Below are positions 36,799-48,600 of a DNA stretch of 64,000 nt, piece after piece. Positions within the stretch are counted from its first letter, which is position 1. Each line of letters begins with the position of its first letter. The DNA is from Vigna angularis (Eukaryota; Streptophyta; Magnoliopsida; Fabales; Fabaceae). The stretch lies in contig NC_068978.1 in assembly GCF_016808095.1 (NCBI RefSeq), positions 24,110,806 to 24,174,805 on the forward strand, written 5' to 3'. A program made the translations under genes and the position numbers. Below the pieces are notes generated by a model. That model was not told the DNA's origin and ran no database searches. It saw only the letters and a list, made by a program, of their open reading frames with translations.

Positions 36799-38110
36799 TG
36801 TTTTGAGTTGTTTCCTTTCCCCTTTCGATGGCTGATACGAGTGCATGATTATTGACGACTACGAAAGACGTGTTTGGATGTCTTAATTTCCAGAACTTTG
36901 AAGTTTTCAAAAAGTTAAAGCATAGAAGTCAAGCCCCATTTGTTTATTCATTTACCAAAAAGTTGCCCACTTCGGTGAATCAACGCATCTTTGCTTCCAA
37001 AACATTTCGGAGAAGAAAGCAAACAAATTTGTCGTTGGTGGGAGACGTGTGGACAATAAAAAAATTCAGTTTTCTTGGAAAGTTAAAATGGATACCAGTG
37101 AAAACATAAGGGAAAAATAAAATCAACGGAATGAATTTTGACCAATAACTAAGTGAAAATGTTCAGTATTTGGAATTTAAGATAGATAGCGATGTTCAAC
37201 AAATAAACATGCCTGTTTTTGTCTTTTTCAAATGACAAGAAAATTTAAAACATTTTCATAAAAGATTATGCACATACTCATAACTAAAAGCTAATCTATC
37301 GGTGAAAAGAAAATGCAATTAATGTTCCATATTAATTGATACGACTGAAAAATTATGTACTCACACACACGTGTCATGTAATTTAGTTGGGGTAATCAGA
37401 TTTTAATGCTTAGGAGAATCTATTGGTAGGCGAAATAATCAAGTTTCCTCAACCAATCATCAATGAAAACTAAAAAAAAAAAAAGAACAAAACATGCCAA
37501 AGTTTTAACTGTCCTATAGACACGTACTAATATGTCCAGAAGGATCCATAACGAATCCAGAAACTATTGTGTCTTTAAACCGTATGTAAAGGAAATATTG
37601 AAACAAAGGTATTATATTTGCAAGTTATGATTTTATTTATTGTTCTCTCTCCAACCACTTGTTTTACGAAGCAATATTAAAATTTTCATATTAAAGATGT
37701 ACCTACTAAGTAAAAATAATATATAAGCTAATATGTGTATTAATAGCACACTTATCTATTTGAGATCTACTTGGAGAATAAGTCCAAATAATTTAAGGAC
37801 CATGTTTGACTTAACTATTAGTGTTTTTCTTTTCCCATTAGTAATATTTGTTTTAAAACTGACTACACACTATAAATTATCTTTTATTATATGAAAGATT
37901 TTATGAGATAAAATTATAACAAATAAATTGACTGTCAAGAAATTTAATTGTTTAGTTATTTTTTTTCTTTAGTAATCGTTTCACATCAATTTAGTACTTT
38001 CGTTAATCTAGTTCCATACCTCCTATATCATACAATATATTAAAGAGTCTTTATAGTCCATTCTAAAATTGGCTAGCTAGCCTTCAAACCTAGTCTAATG
38101 ACACTAGAGA
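36799..38110. other. Upstream/intergenic region of the PAR1 gene
   Basis: No gene or repeat structure was recognised; ordinary AT-rich intergenic DNA. It probably includes the distal promoter of PAR1. Confidence 0.45.
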
Positions 38111-40007
38111 CACTAGTAAAAGAAGGGAATTTTAATTTGCACATTACGCTTCGGTTTCACAAAAATTGAAGCGTATCAAAACGCGGTGGCAATTCTGTAA
38201 TTTTCACCATACTATACTGCTTCGGTTGTTAGGGTGAACAGAGGCATATAATCCTTCAGATAATACCTAACTCAGACCTTTGACTTGACACTTTTTGGAA
38301 ACAGAGATACTACCTCGGTTAGCAGAAAGAACCGAGGCATATAACCCTACAAAAAGCATTAAATAACACGTAATGCTTGACACCTTTCTGGTGAGGGTGT
38401 TATTGCCCCGGTTGTCTGGGGAACCGAGGCATATAGCCCTACCATCCGTGCCATCCCTGCCAAATCCCTCTGCTGCCACTGTAATTTACTGACCGAAGAA
38501 GCATACTCCCTTGGTTGTTTGCAGAACCGAGGCAATATATCCTGCCAGAAACATGCTCCCTCTGAAACAGAACGTTCTAAATTCATATAAGTCAATTGAT
38601 ATTGCCTCAGGTTTGGGGAACCGAGGCCATAAGATGTTTCCACTTTGGTTGAGCGGCTAACTGAGGCGTATAAGGTTAAATTATTTTCAAAATTTCCATT
38701 TACTGAAATCTTTACGCATCAGTTACACTAACAGCCGAGGTAGTAGGGTGTTTCTCCTTCGGTTAAGTGGAAGAACTGAGGTAATAGCATTTTTCTGGGA
38801 TTACATCTTTAGAATCACGAACAATTTTCTTCACGTGATTTTTCTTCTTCCTCTACACGAACATTGTTCTCCACCATTGCCCACTGCTCGCGCCTCTCTC
38901 GCTGCGCCTCCCCCTCTCCGCTCATCGCGCTTCCATCGTTGTTCTTGTCATGCCTCCATGGTTGCGCTCGGACTACCTCGTTCGCTCCTCCCTCACTCCT
39001 TCCTCACGGTTCTTCTCACCTCGTACCTCCTTCGCGTCGTCGTCGTGTGGGTCGTCGCCACCGTCGTTCATTGCTACCACTTCCCTTGTTGTCGTGCCAT
39101 TAGTGTCGCCATCGCTGCCTCCGCTGCTTCCTCCAACGACTCCACTCTTCTGTCGCCGTTGTAGCCTCCGCCATTGCAGCCTCCACAGTTGTTGCCTTCG
39201 CTGTTGCTTCCATCTTGTTGCCTACATTTCGTGAACGAATTACTCTACACCTCCATCTCTTTCGTGCATTGCTCTCTAGGTTGCCTCCATTTCTTTTACG
39301 TGCTTCTGTCAAGGTTGGTTCATTGGCTTTTGGTGTGTTTGATAATAATTGGTGAGAGATTGATGTATTAGTCATAATACTAGCAATTATATTGTTATTT
39401 GGTCATTAGATTGATGTGTTTGATAATAATTGTTGTCAGATGATATATTGGTAATAGGATTATAAACTTTATTATTCTTTAGGTGATTAAGATGGATATG
39501 TGTTTGATAATTGTTGTTGTGAGATTGATATATTGGTTATTGTTATTTGTTGATTAGATTGATCTAATGGTTATATAATGGTTATTGTATTAAATTGGTT
39601 GATTTGCTGATGAAATAAAGACTAAGGTTAGGAATCATGAGACTAATTAATGTGTTGTTTGTTTTTGTGCAAATATTGTAGTTTTTTACCGGCTTTCACG
39701 CTCCCAGGTTTTTATTCTTAAAAATTTCCTTTTAATATGAACATATAATTATTTGTTTGCTTGAATATATATTTTGCTTGAATATATTGTTTGCTTGTAT
39801 ATATTGTAGGTTGCATATGTAATTATTTGTTTGCTTGAATATACATTGTTGTTTTGAATTAGCCTTAGTTTCCCGTTTGAGATTCAATACAAAAATTATT
39901 TACTATCTCCAGAATTTTTTGAACAAATGTACGTTTCAAAAATGAATAGAGAGGAGATGGTAAAATTAATTTACGAGTATTGAATCTTGAATTGTCCAGT
40001 TGGACAG

Positions 40008-40275
40008 TTTAAGAAGAGTAATAACTTTTTCATAGTTTATTAATATATATATATATATAAATTTTAATATACATGTCTTAAATTTCATGAAAATTTGTAG
40101 TTGCGTTTTGTATTGATCTTCGGGTGCATACGTGATTGTGATTTATAATCACTTTCATTTCGTGAAACCTGAAGACCAATGCAAAATGCTGGCAAAATTT
40201 CATGAAATTTTAGATATGTTGTTTAAAATTTATATGTTTAATAAACTAAAAAAAGTGAATCTTCTTAAATGGGAT
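40008..40275. repeat. Imperfect long inverted repeat (about 130-bp arms)
   Basis: Left-arm blocks (tttaagaaga, tagtttattaa, aattttaa, aaatttcatgaaa, ttttg-attg-tcttc-ggt) return inverted on the right arm (40140-40275). It lies just 5' of the transposase remnant inside the CACTA element. A transcript through it could fold into a long hairpin. Confidence 0.7.
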
Positions 40276-40399
40276 AGGGTCACACCTTGAATACAAAAAC
40301 GATCAAAGTGATCATTCAAGATTATTGAAATTGTGTAAACAATTTCAGTAAATATGCATACGGATCAATAGTGGATTAATTCACCATGCATCAGTGTCG

Positions 40400-41052
40400 A
40401 GTACGAGAGAGGGGTAGAAGAATTTATACAGTTTGCGCAACGTAATGCGAGTACAAGTGATGATGAAGTCAAGTTTAGATGTTCCTATGTCAACTTTTTG
40501 AATGGGAGGAAGTTGAACGCAACCGATATTAGAGAACATTTTATCTATGATGGTTTTGTATGAAGTTATATAATATGGATATGGCACGACGAATTAATAG
40601 ACTTTCCAATTGTCTCTCAAACTGAAAATGTATTCGATTCGACCATGGAAGATCAACCGAAAGAAGACAACTTAGAGGACATGATCCGCGATGTTGGCAC
40701 AGAAGCTTTTTCCCAAGCGCATGTATATGAAATGATGTCCACTAATGCGAAGACTCCTTTGTTGTTGTGGGTTGATGGGATTGAAATATTTGATGCCTTT
40801 GCTTCTCAGACTTTCATGACGCATGCCATGTTATTTTGCACCATTAATGAATTCCCAGCTTATTGTAATTTGTCGGAGTACAGTGTGAAGGGTCATAAAG
40901 CATGTTCTATATGTGAAGAAAACACTGCAGCTCATCAATTAAAACACGGAAGGAAGATAGTGTATATGGGTCATCGGATATTTTTACAATCTAATCATCC
41001 ATATCGAAGGTTAAAAAAAGCATTCAAGAGCTTTCGAAAAGAAAATCAATAG
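40400..41052 (+). pseudogene. CACTA transposase (Transposase_21 / TNP2-like), internally deleted
   Basis: The N-terminal part reads VEYERGVEEFIQFAQRN, then REHFIYDGFV followed by an in-frame TGA (40561), then IWIWHDELIDFP. The open part from 40645 includes DVGTEAFSQAHVYEMM, NAKTPLL joined to LWVDGIEIFDAFASQTF, AMLFCTINEFPAYCNLSEYS, CSICEENT, HQLKHGRKIVYMGHR and NHPYRRL. These are the ordered motifs of plant En/Spm TNP2-type transposases, but the usual stretch of about 250 residues between NAKTPL and the LW.DG motif is missing, with the frame kept. With the nonsense codon and no C-terminal half, it cannot be active. Confidence 0.88.
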
Positions 41053-41059
41053 GATAGCT

Positions 41060-41940
41060 TAAGTGGATAGTCAAGTGAGAAGCTTACAACGAAACATCCA
41101 TCCTACAAGCATTCAATAAAAGAGAAGAAAACATAGAGCTTAAGAAAAAGAATACATCTAAGCTGAAGAAGAGAAAAGAGAAGAAAAGAAAATAGAAAAA
41201 GGGAAAAGAAATCCTCTAAAAACTTCATTGTTGTATTGCTTACTATTGTAAGAGAAAATAGAGAAACACCAGTGAGTATTTAGACTGCTTTATATTGTAA
41301 TCAAATCCTCTATGCGAGAGATATAGTCTGAACTACTTGTAAACAATCGTTGATTACAATTCTGAAGAGAATTAAAATACTTACAATTGAACTCAGTTTA
41401 AGTTGAGAAATCTTAGCAAGGTTGCAAAGTACCAGGAGTGGTTCGAATACTCAAGGAAATCTCAGCTAGGGTTGTTGAGTACCAAGAGTGCTGCTAATAC
41501 TCAAAGGAAACCTCGGTAGGATTATTGAGTACTAAGAGTGGTGCGAATACTCAAAGGAAATCTCAGCTAGGATTGTTGAGTACCAGGAGTGGTGCTAATC
41601 TCATTTGTAATCGTGTGAAAATTATAATGGAACCCTCTACGGAGGAGACTAGACATAACTTAGTTAGAACGAACCAGTATAAAATCACTTGTGCAATTAT
41701 TTTCAAATACAAGAATCTTCCAAGATAAACGATCATTTTTTAAGGGAAGTTCTTAAAAAACGTTGGAGTATATATATTTTAAATAGCACGCCAAAAATTA
41801 CTTTCATTCATACATATTTATCAAGTCGAGCATTTAAGCTTTTAAAGAATAATTTCAAGAGTTTGACAACGTGCTATATCAGAAGGGTCGCGAAAGTTTT
41901 CCATTAACACTATTCAACCCCTTTTAGTGTTTTTCAGGTA
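41060..41940 (+). mobile_element. Copia LTR-like fragment
   Basis: The sequence around 41230-41360 (ttgtattgcttactattgta, tgtaatcaaatcctctatgc) and its end (ttcaaccccttttagtgttt) resembles the R/U5 part of legume copia LTRs. It contains a 50-bp tandem repeat. No partner LTR or internal region is in the window. The borders are uncertain. Confidence 0.45.
41407..41606. repeat. About 50-bp tandem repeat x4
   Basis: Copies start at 41407, 41456, 41507 and 41557. Each has GAAATCTCAGCTAGGATTGT then TGAGTACCAGGAGTGGTGC and aatactcaa with few changes. Confidence 0.9.
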
Positions 41941-42472
41941 CTTCACACACACACATATAAAGTGTAAGTAGAGATGACAAAAATACTTATGCTCGTGGAT
42001 AACTACAGATAAAATTCGCGACGGATAGATGATCTATGCAAATATTCATTATCCATGGATAACAGGTATTTTAATACCCTGCCTATAAATGGGTTGGGTG
42101 CGGATATTATACTGCCCATACCCGTGGGTATCCATTACCCACAAAAATTTAATATAAAAATTTAATTTATATTTTATTAAGTTAAATTTAATTAAATTTA
42201 AAATTAATTTATATTTTATTAGGTTAAATTTAAATAAAATTTAATTTTAATTTATATTTAATTTAATTTATATTATATTTTATATAGTTTTTTGTAATTT
42301 AATTTAAATTTTATTTTAAAAATTTATAAAATTTATTTTTTTAATATTTGTGGATATCCATGGGTACTCGCGGGTTTTAAAATATCCACGGATACTTTTT
42401 AAATGGGTATCTTGATGAGTAACGGGTGAATTCTTTTGTTACAGGTCGGATAGCGGATATGCATTATTCGTG

Positions 42473-43681
42473 GAGTGTTACTTCCTCTACCACCACACAT
42501 TTCTCCCTACACTTTCCCATTTTTTTTAATTCCAAAAATATCCTTATTTACTTTTACCCTTTACTTTTTTAACTTTTTCTTAAAACCCTAATTTTTACTC
42601 TCTTATTCACTCAACCGCACACCACACCCCCAACCCCAACCCCCACAGTCTTACTTTCTCTCTTCCTCTCTTATTTTCCTCTTTCTCTTTCTCCAATTTT
42701 CCATCTTCCTCTTTCTCCAATTTATCATTTCCGTCAAGGTTCTCTTCTCCTTTGCTCGGTTCCTGTTGGTGCTTGGTTGGTGGTGGGTTCGTGTTGTTTC
42801 TTGATTCATGGTGGGTTCATGGTGCTGTGGAGTTTGGTGCTTCCTTTGTTGTTGTCTTTGATCCAGGTTAGTGATTTTATATGCGCATCTGTTTTGTGTT
42901 AAACGAAGAAGAAGAGAAACGCCAAAGGCTACAACGGATATGGGACATCCGTTGAGCCTTCAACAGATCTCGATATCTGTGGACGGATCTCAAGATCCAT
43001 TGAAGGCTCAACGGATGTCCCATATCCGTTGAAGCCTTTCAACATTTTGGGTGTTTTCCTCCGTTGAAGGTCCAAGGGATCTCCCATGAGGCCTTAGGGT
43101 TTTGTTTTCTTGTTTTTTTTAGGTTATTAATTTAATTTTATTTAGGTTGTTAATTTTTTTACATTTATTTTAATTTAATATTTTCTGTAGTATTATTTAT
43201 TTATAAATAAAGCGTTTATAAAAAAAAAATAAAAGAAAGCATGGAAAGCTGAACATATTCTTTTATTTTTTTTTACATTTTAGTTTATTAATTTATTGAT
43301 TTGTATATTAATTTTTAGATACTTTTAAAGTTAAGTAATTAGATTTTAATTACATTTTAAGTAAATTATGTATTTATAATTAAATTAATTTTGTTTTATT
43401 TAATGAATTAATTATTATTAATTTAATTAAAGTTAATTGATTTTGTTTTGAATTGTTTTATTTTTAAAGAAGAACAATTACAAGAAAAAGGAAAAGAAGA
43501 GGAATTTGATTTCCGTGGAATTGGTGGAGTGTCGGGGTGCATTCATATATTGGTGGGAACCATTAATGAAGTGGTTGAAAGTTGGAGAAAGTTAAAAATT
43601 TTACCACATTAAATATTGAAGGGCAAAAGAGGAATGAGGAGGTGGAAGAAGCACTGTGTGGTGGTGAAGGAAGTAACGCTC
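42473..43681. mobile_element. MULE-type non-autonomous element with a perfect 9-bp target duplication
   Basis: Termini GAGTGTTACTTCCTCTACCA and, inverted, GAGCGTTACTTCCTTCACCA. Both flanks carry TTATTCGTG (42464-42472 and 43682-43690), the 9-bp duplication expected of Mutator-like elements. The interior has a leader-like block, a perfect 32-bp-arm hairpin (42932-43031) and AT-rich DNA homologous to 53340-53560. No open gene. Confidence 0.88.
42932..43031. repeat. Perfect inverted repeat, 32-bp arms
   Basis: The left arm 42932-42963 begins CAACGGATATGGGACATCCG; the right arm 43000-43031 is its exact complement. The 36-base spacer also contains cagatctcgatatctg. The structure could form a stable stem in RNA or extruded DNA. 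Confidence 0.95.
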
Positions 43682-43724
43682 TTATTCGTGCTCGACTTGA
43701 CCCATTGTCATCCCTAAGTGTAAC

Positions 43725-46700
43725 TCCAACATTTACTATAAAACATTGACTATAAAAAGAACATCAATTACACTATTAAATATACATAAATAAGTTCGAG
43801 CAGTTTTAGGAACCAACATTATGCTTCAAACTTCTATAGCAAACTAAATCACGACTCTTCGTATGGTCTAGACTCTCCATCTTCTGTAATTCTATTTGCT
43901 CACGCCACAATGACAATCACTACAAAGAAACACATAAAAAAACATAAAAGATGGTAAGCTAATTTACCAAAAGACACATCATATATCAAATAAACATGTT
44001 GTATTAATATATAAGGTAATCCAAACAGTTGTAAAGGCATAAACCACACAATTGAAGACTCTTCTAGACTCAATATCCAGATTTATGCATTGATTTAGAC
44101 ATAAGAAGCCTTAAACTTGTCATAAAAGTGGATTGCGGCAAAGACCATGGCTCCATTTGGCCTAACCAAACTTCAATCAAATTCCTCTAGATAAGGTAGG
44201 TTATCTATGACATCGCCAAACGAGGAGTCCCATCCCTAATCCAAATATAAGAATCTTCTTCAACTCCCACCTCATAGACTACGACACTCTATGTGATTTT
44301 GTAAGTCTAGTAGAGTATAAGATGACTTCTTTCAAACACGTATCCCTAGTCAATGCATAACACTAAATTAACAAGGATTTGTAATTCTTCCTTAGAAGCC
44401 AAAACCTTAAATAATCATACAATTCAAACACAATATTGAATCCACATACAACATTCCTTAGACTTGATAACATCCCCTTAAAACATTTAATTACATTCCT
44501 CTCATACCATTTCATATGATATAACCTCCTTGAAACTTTTCATACTTGATACTCCTCATTCATATATTCAAAACATTTATCCACAAAATATATATAGAAT
44601 TTTATTTCATCACATTGGCATACTTTACCCTTCAAATCACACACATTTATCATTCCCAAAATACATAATTTTACTCCAAGATAAAACCAAGACTGCAAAC
44701 AAGGACATAACAACCCGTTAACACATTAAGTAAAATTGCTTTCACAAAAAGAGAAACCTAACAAAATGGAGCAAGGAGTCAAAATAGAAAAATACAACTA
44801 TTCAACTAGTAATCGATTACCAAGCTGTAATCGATTACTAGACCCAAACTTCTATAGATAATAATTCTACAATTGGTAATTGACTACCAACAGAATGTAA
44901 TCAATTATTAGAGTCAAATTGGTTTGCAAATAACACAATTATGCAATTGGCTGTATCAATATACCAAAATCCAAATTTTGAGCTTCATACAAGTTACAAG
45001 CATCTCCCATTTCACATTACAACCTCTAATTCAATTAAATTTATCTCAAATACCATTCATTCAAGAAACCCCAAAAATTTCATAACACACATTCCAAAAC
45101 ATGTAATTAGGGATTTTTCATCTCACACCCACAAAGAACAAAATCATCATACCAAAATGACTTACCCAAACACAACATCAATGCATAATCAAAATCCAAA
45201 CGAAATTCATTAAATTATAACTAAAGGTTTAGCTTCCCTTACCTGATTTAGGGATTTCTCTTGGTCTCCCACAAGCCCGTAGATGCTCAAACTGACAAAG
45301 TTTCTAAAAACATTAAAGAGAATTAGACGTTAGAATCTCAAATTGCTCTTAAACTTTGCAAACCCAAAATCCTATGAGAAATGTAAGACCCAGAAAAACT
45401 AGGTGTATAAAAGAGATGTTGTAACGTGGTTAATGTATGTTAATAACAAAAGTTGTATGTTTTTCAAAAGTAATGTGTAATTCAGTTGGTGCGAGCTCAA
45501 GCCAATGGTCATATGTTCAATCCCAGTGAGATGCCTAAACTGTCGTATTTTATTTTTTAACATGTTATTGTCATGTGATGTATGGATATGATTTATGATT
45601 GTGGTTCATGTTATAGCCAAAAGAAACGTTATAGGTTGATGGTTTAGATTTTTGCTTAGCATTTGAAGTGAGGGGTTCGAACCTAGCTTAGGACTTATGA
45701 GTGCTCCATTAACGTGTCAATCATAGACCTATCAAAATTTTAGTTTTATAGTGATTGAGAGTCAAAAAGGAAAGAGGAAATATGGTGATAACGTGCTTAA
45801 GCTAGGAAAGGAAACTAGGGTCAGAATCAATCAGGCTTGAAATCATGTTATCTGAATTTTATTAGGAGTGGAGAGGTAATAGTCTTAGGGAGAGGCTACG
45901 ATGAGATGAGTTTTAATTATTGCTAAGAGTGAAAACCTAGGAGGGAAAAAAGAAAAACAGAAGAGAGTGCGCCGTGAGAGATTTATTAGTACGTGTAGAA
46001 TTTTTGAGGCTATGCTTGCTTTTAGATGATGGGTTTTGGCCTAATATGGGGTGGATGCCTTGCTGGTCAATGCATAAATTATTATGACATGTTCTAATTA
46101 TGTTTTAGCACACTATAAGTGCAGTTTTGTTGAATTAAAAAGTTGGTAAAATTTTAAAAGGCTGACGCATGAAACCTTTAGTAAAGCCACCTCTTGGAAT
46201 TTTTTTTTGGGTGCAATGGTATGGGATGGAAAAATTGTTTTGGTGCAATGATATTTGATGGTTAAAAATCTGATTTTGTGTTTTGTTTTAATTCTGGAAA
46301 ATATAGTACAATTAAATTAGAATGAATTGATGCTTGAAACTTGTTGTTTTGAGTCATGATGTTGTTTGGAAAATTCGGTCTTTGGTGCAGTGATTTTAGG
46401 GGTTGTTTTGGCATGCTTTATGATAAATTATTTGAATTAGTTGCTGGAAAAATTGTGGTTGTTCGGTGAATGATGAAATCTGTTTTTGATGGTTTAAGTG
46501 GTAATGTTTTGCTATATATTTTTATGGTGCAAAACTGTTTTTCCGAATTTTACTTGGTGGGTTGTGTTGCTGAATTTTTCTTTTAATTGAGATGTAAATG
46601 GCTGATGAGCCAATCAGCCGCTAACCAAGCAACAGAGAAAGTGTGAAATTTCACTATTCAAAGCATATATATGATGCGATAAAAGGAGATCATTGTTGTA

Positions 46701-46847
46701 GTAAATAACAAATGTAAATAATATACATGGGTTGTATATTTCTTGTTAGCCTTTTAAATTATAATTTGTAAGAGTATGATGGTAGACATTATTGGATATT
46801 TAATTTGAATGGGAGTTTTGTCTGGTTTTTTAAATAAATTATAAAAG
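43725..46847. other. Non-coding, repeat-like DNA
   Basis: No gene recognised. Two pairs of palindromic GTAATCGATTAC-type motifs lie at 44810-44910 (ctagtaatcgattacc, tgtaatcgattactag, ggtaattgactacc, gtaatcaattatta), a motif common in legume LTRs. TGTAAGACCCAGAAAAACTA at 45382 resembles a gypsy LTR start. The remainder has no recognisable protein. Confidence 0.4.
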
Positions 46848-47568
46848 TGTTTCGGGTATAAGGTTTGGGATGTTCTACGCTTAAAACACTCCATGTTGTG
46901 CCGAAAACAGGGCAAACCTTGATGACCGGACGGACGTTGAAGACTGGACGGGCCACGTAAACACTTCAAGCGCTCCAAACTGTGGAAGACCGCACGGTTA
47001 CCTGTTTGTTGAGGACTGGACGTGCTGGCGAAGACCGAACGAGCTCTCTCCTCTTCTTCGTATCCTAGTTGTAGTATTTGTTCTCCCTCCTCGTTCTCCA
47101 AGCCGGGCGGACACCTGTCAAAGGCACTCTGACGCTTAAGTCAGTAAAGTGACCGAGCGATTATTATAGCAAGTAGAGCATGTATTATGCAACCTGTCCA
47201 GAAATCATACCTGGGACCTTTATTTATACCAGTTGTAATGGACTTTTACCTTTTGTGAGCTTGATGATGGCCCAATCATACCTTAATCTCCATTGGGGGT
47301 TTTAATGAGCTATTATCGTTAGTAACCAAACCATGTGCTCGGCCAAGCTGGTTGGCCTGATGGTTGGTTGGTTCGGCTGGTCGGCTAAGGTGGTCGTCCT
47401 GGACGGCCGACATGGTTGTGTGCAGAAGACCGTTCAGCACCCTAGGTACCGTACGGCTGATGGTTGGTTGGCCTGATGGTCGACTTAGACGGTCGGCCAG
47501 GCTGGAATGGCTTGATGTTCTAGTTCTGCATAGGAGACCGTACGGTACCCAGGGTACCATACGGTACA
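46848..47568 (-). repeat. 3' LTR of the non-autonomous element
   Basis: Direct copy of 50565-51285. Minus-strand start TGTACCGTATGG and end CCCGAAACA. Both LTRs carry the short palindrome-like GTACCGTACGG motifs. Small indels (for example an extra ggac near 46930) separate the copies. Confidence 0.9.
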
Positions 47569-47585
47569 TCAGTCCCCCAAGCCCG
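47569..47585 (-). promoter_or_regulatory. Polypurine tract
   Basis: GGGCTTGGGGGACTGA on the minus strand directly before the 3' LTR. The position and purine content fit a plus-strand priming site. Confidence 0.6.
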
Positions 47586-47639
47586 AGCATGATGTTAATG
47601 ATGCGAAGGGTTTTGTAGATGGCCTTCCCAGAAAGGACG

Positions 47640-48600
47640 GGTTCTCTGGTTCGCTTTCGTCTCTAAGTCGCCTCTGCTTGGAGGCCGAGTACTGAGGCCT
47701 TTGGAGGCCGAGTGTCGAGGCCAAATGGCCGAGGTTCAACGGAGATGCCAAATTTGGCTAATAGGCCGAGGCCGAATTGCCGAGGTCTCAAGGCTGAAAT
47801 ATGGCCGATCGGTTGAGGCCTTTTTAGAGGTCGAAAAGCTTGAGGCCACGGGAGGCCGAGTGCTTGAGGCCAATGGATGGGCGAGAGCTAGAGGCCGAAT
47901 GATGGAGGTCGCATGGCCGGAGCTGGATAGCTGAGTAGTTAAAGCTTGAATGGTAGAATAGTAGGTGAAGAATTTGGTTAAGTACGAGGCCGTGGAAGGC
48001 CCAGCAGTGGAGGCCAAGGTCTGGTCGATGGGTATAGTCGAGAAGGTGAGGTCAACGTAAGGCTGAACGGTTAAGGCAAATGTAAGGCCGAATGGTTGAT
48101 GCCGATTTTGGCTTAACAATTGAGTCCACAAAAGGTCGAGAAGTTAAGGCCAAGCTCTGGCCGAATGGTTGAGGCCGAATAGTCGAGGCTTAGAGGCCGA
48201 ATGATGGGGTCCAATCAGTCGAACGAATATCTGAGAGATCAGGTTATGACCAGACGTATGAGGCTGGGTGGTCGATGTCGAATGACAGAATCTAGATGGC
48301 AAAGGCCGAACGACCGAGTGCTTGAAGCCAGACTTGGCTGAGTACCTGCGAGGCTATGGGAGGCCAAGCAGTTGAAGACGGGCGGCTGAAGGACAGACGA
48401 CCAAATGCTTGAGGCCGGATGAGCGAGCAATAAAGGCCGAAGTGAGGTGAAATTGTTGACGCCAAATTAGGTTGAGAAGTTGCAAGGCTGTGGACGGCCA
48501 AGCTGTTGAGGACGGACGTTCGTATAGTTAAGGTTGTCTGGCCGAATGACCATGGTTGAGTGAAGATGAAAACTTTGGCTAAGGGCTTGATAACGAACTC
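47640..48600. repeat. Degenerate GAGGCCGAATGGTTGAGGCC repeat field
   Basis: Short phrases such as GAGGCCGAATGG, GGTTGAGGCC and AGGCCGAGTG recur every 15-40 bases through this part of the interior, and again at 50105-50470. Spacing is irregular. No gene. Confidence 0.75.

Larger units (their letters stand above)
38111..41055 (+). mobile_element. CACTA (En/Spm) element, left end and truncated interior
   Basis: Starts CACTAGTAAAAGAAGGG. From 38140 to 38790 it has about eight small imperfect palindromes of the form CCTCGGTT...AACCGAGGCATATA, the same family as the element at 18604-20290. There follow a GC-rich leader (38870-39220), AT-rich intron-like DNA, a hairpin and a damaged transposase. 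No right terminus with TAGTG was found; the element stops near the copia-LTR-like sequence at 41060 and is probably truncated there. Confidence 0.75.
41969..43716. mobile_element. hAT-type MITE, host of a nested MULE-type element
   Basis: Termini TAGAGATGACAA (left) and, inverted, TAGGGATGACAA (right) fit hAT ends. It is flanked by the 8-bp repeat AGTGTAAG / AGTGTAAC (41961-41968, 43717-43724; 7 of 8 match). The interior is AT-rich with GGATATCCATGGGTA-like inverted phrases and no transposase. Without the nested element it is about 530 bp. A relic of the same family is at 9341-9430. Confidence 0.75.

Noticed and set aside
38748..39375. Arg/Ser/Leu-rich frames on both strands
   Set aside because: GC-rich CACTA leader; mirror frames on both strands with no conserved motif.
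45481..45540. tRNA-like wording (ttcagttggtgcgagc ... gttcaatccc)
   Set aside because: There is no acceptor stem, no anticodon arm of proper length and no matching 5'/3' ends. Similar D-arm and T-arm look-alikes are common in plant gypsy LTRs.
45670..45700. T-arm-like ggttcgaacc motif
   Set aside because: Isolated motif with no cloverleaf around it.
46754..47618. Frames within the LTRs on both strands
   Set aside because: Also present in the second LTR copy; they are LTR sequence with no protein signature.
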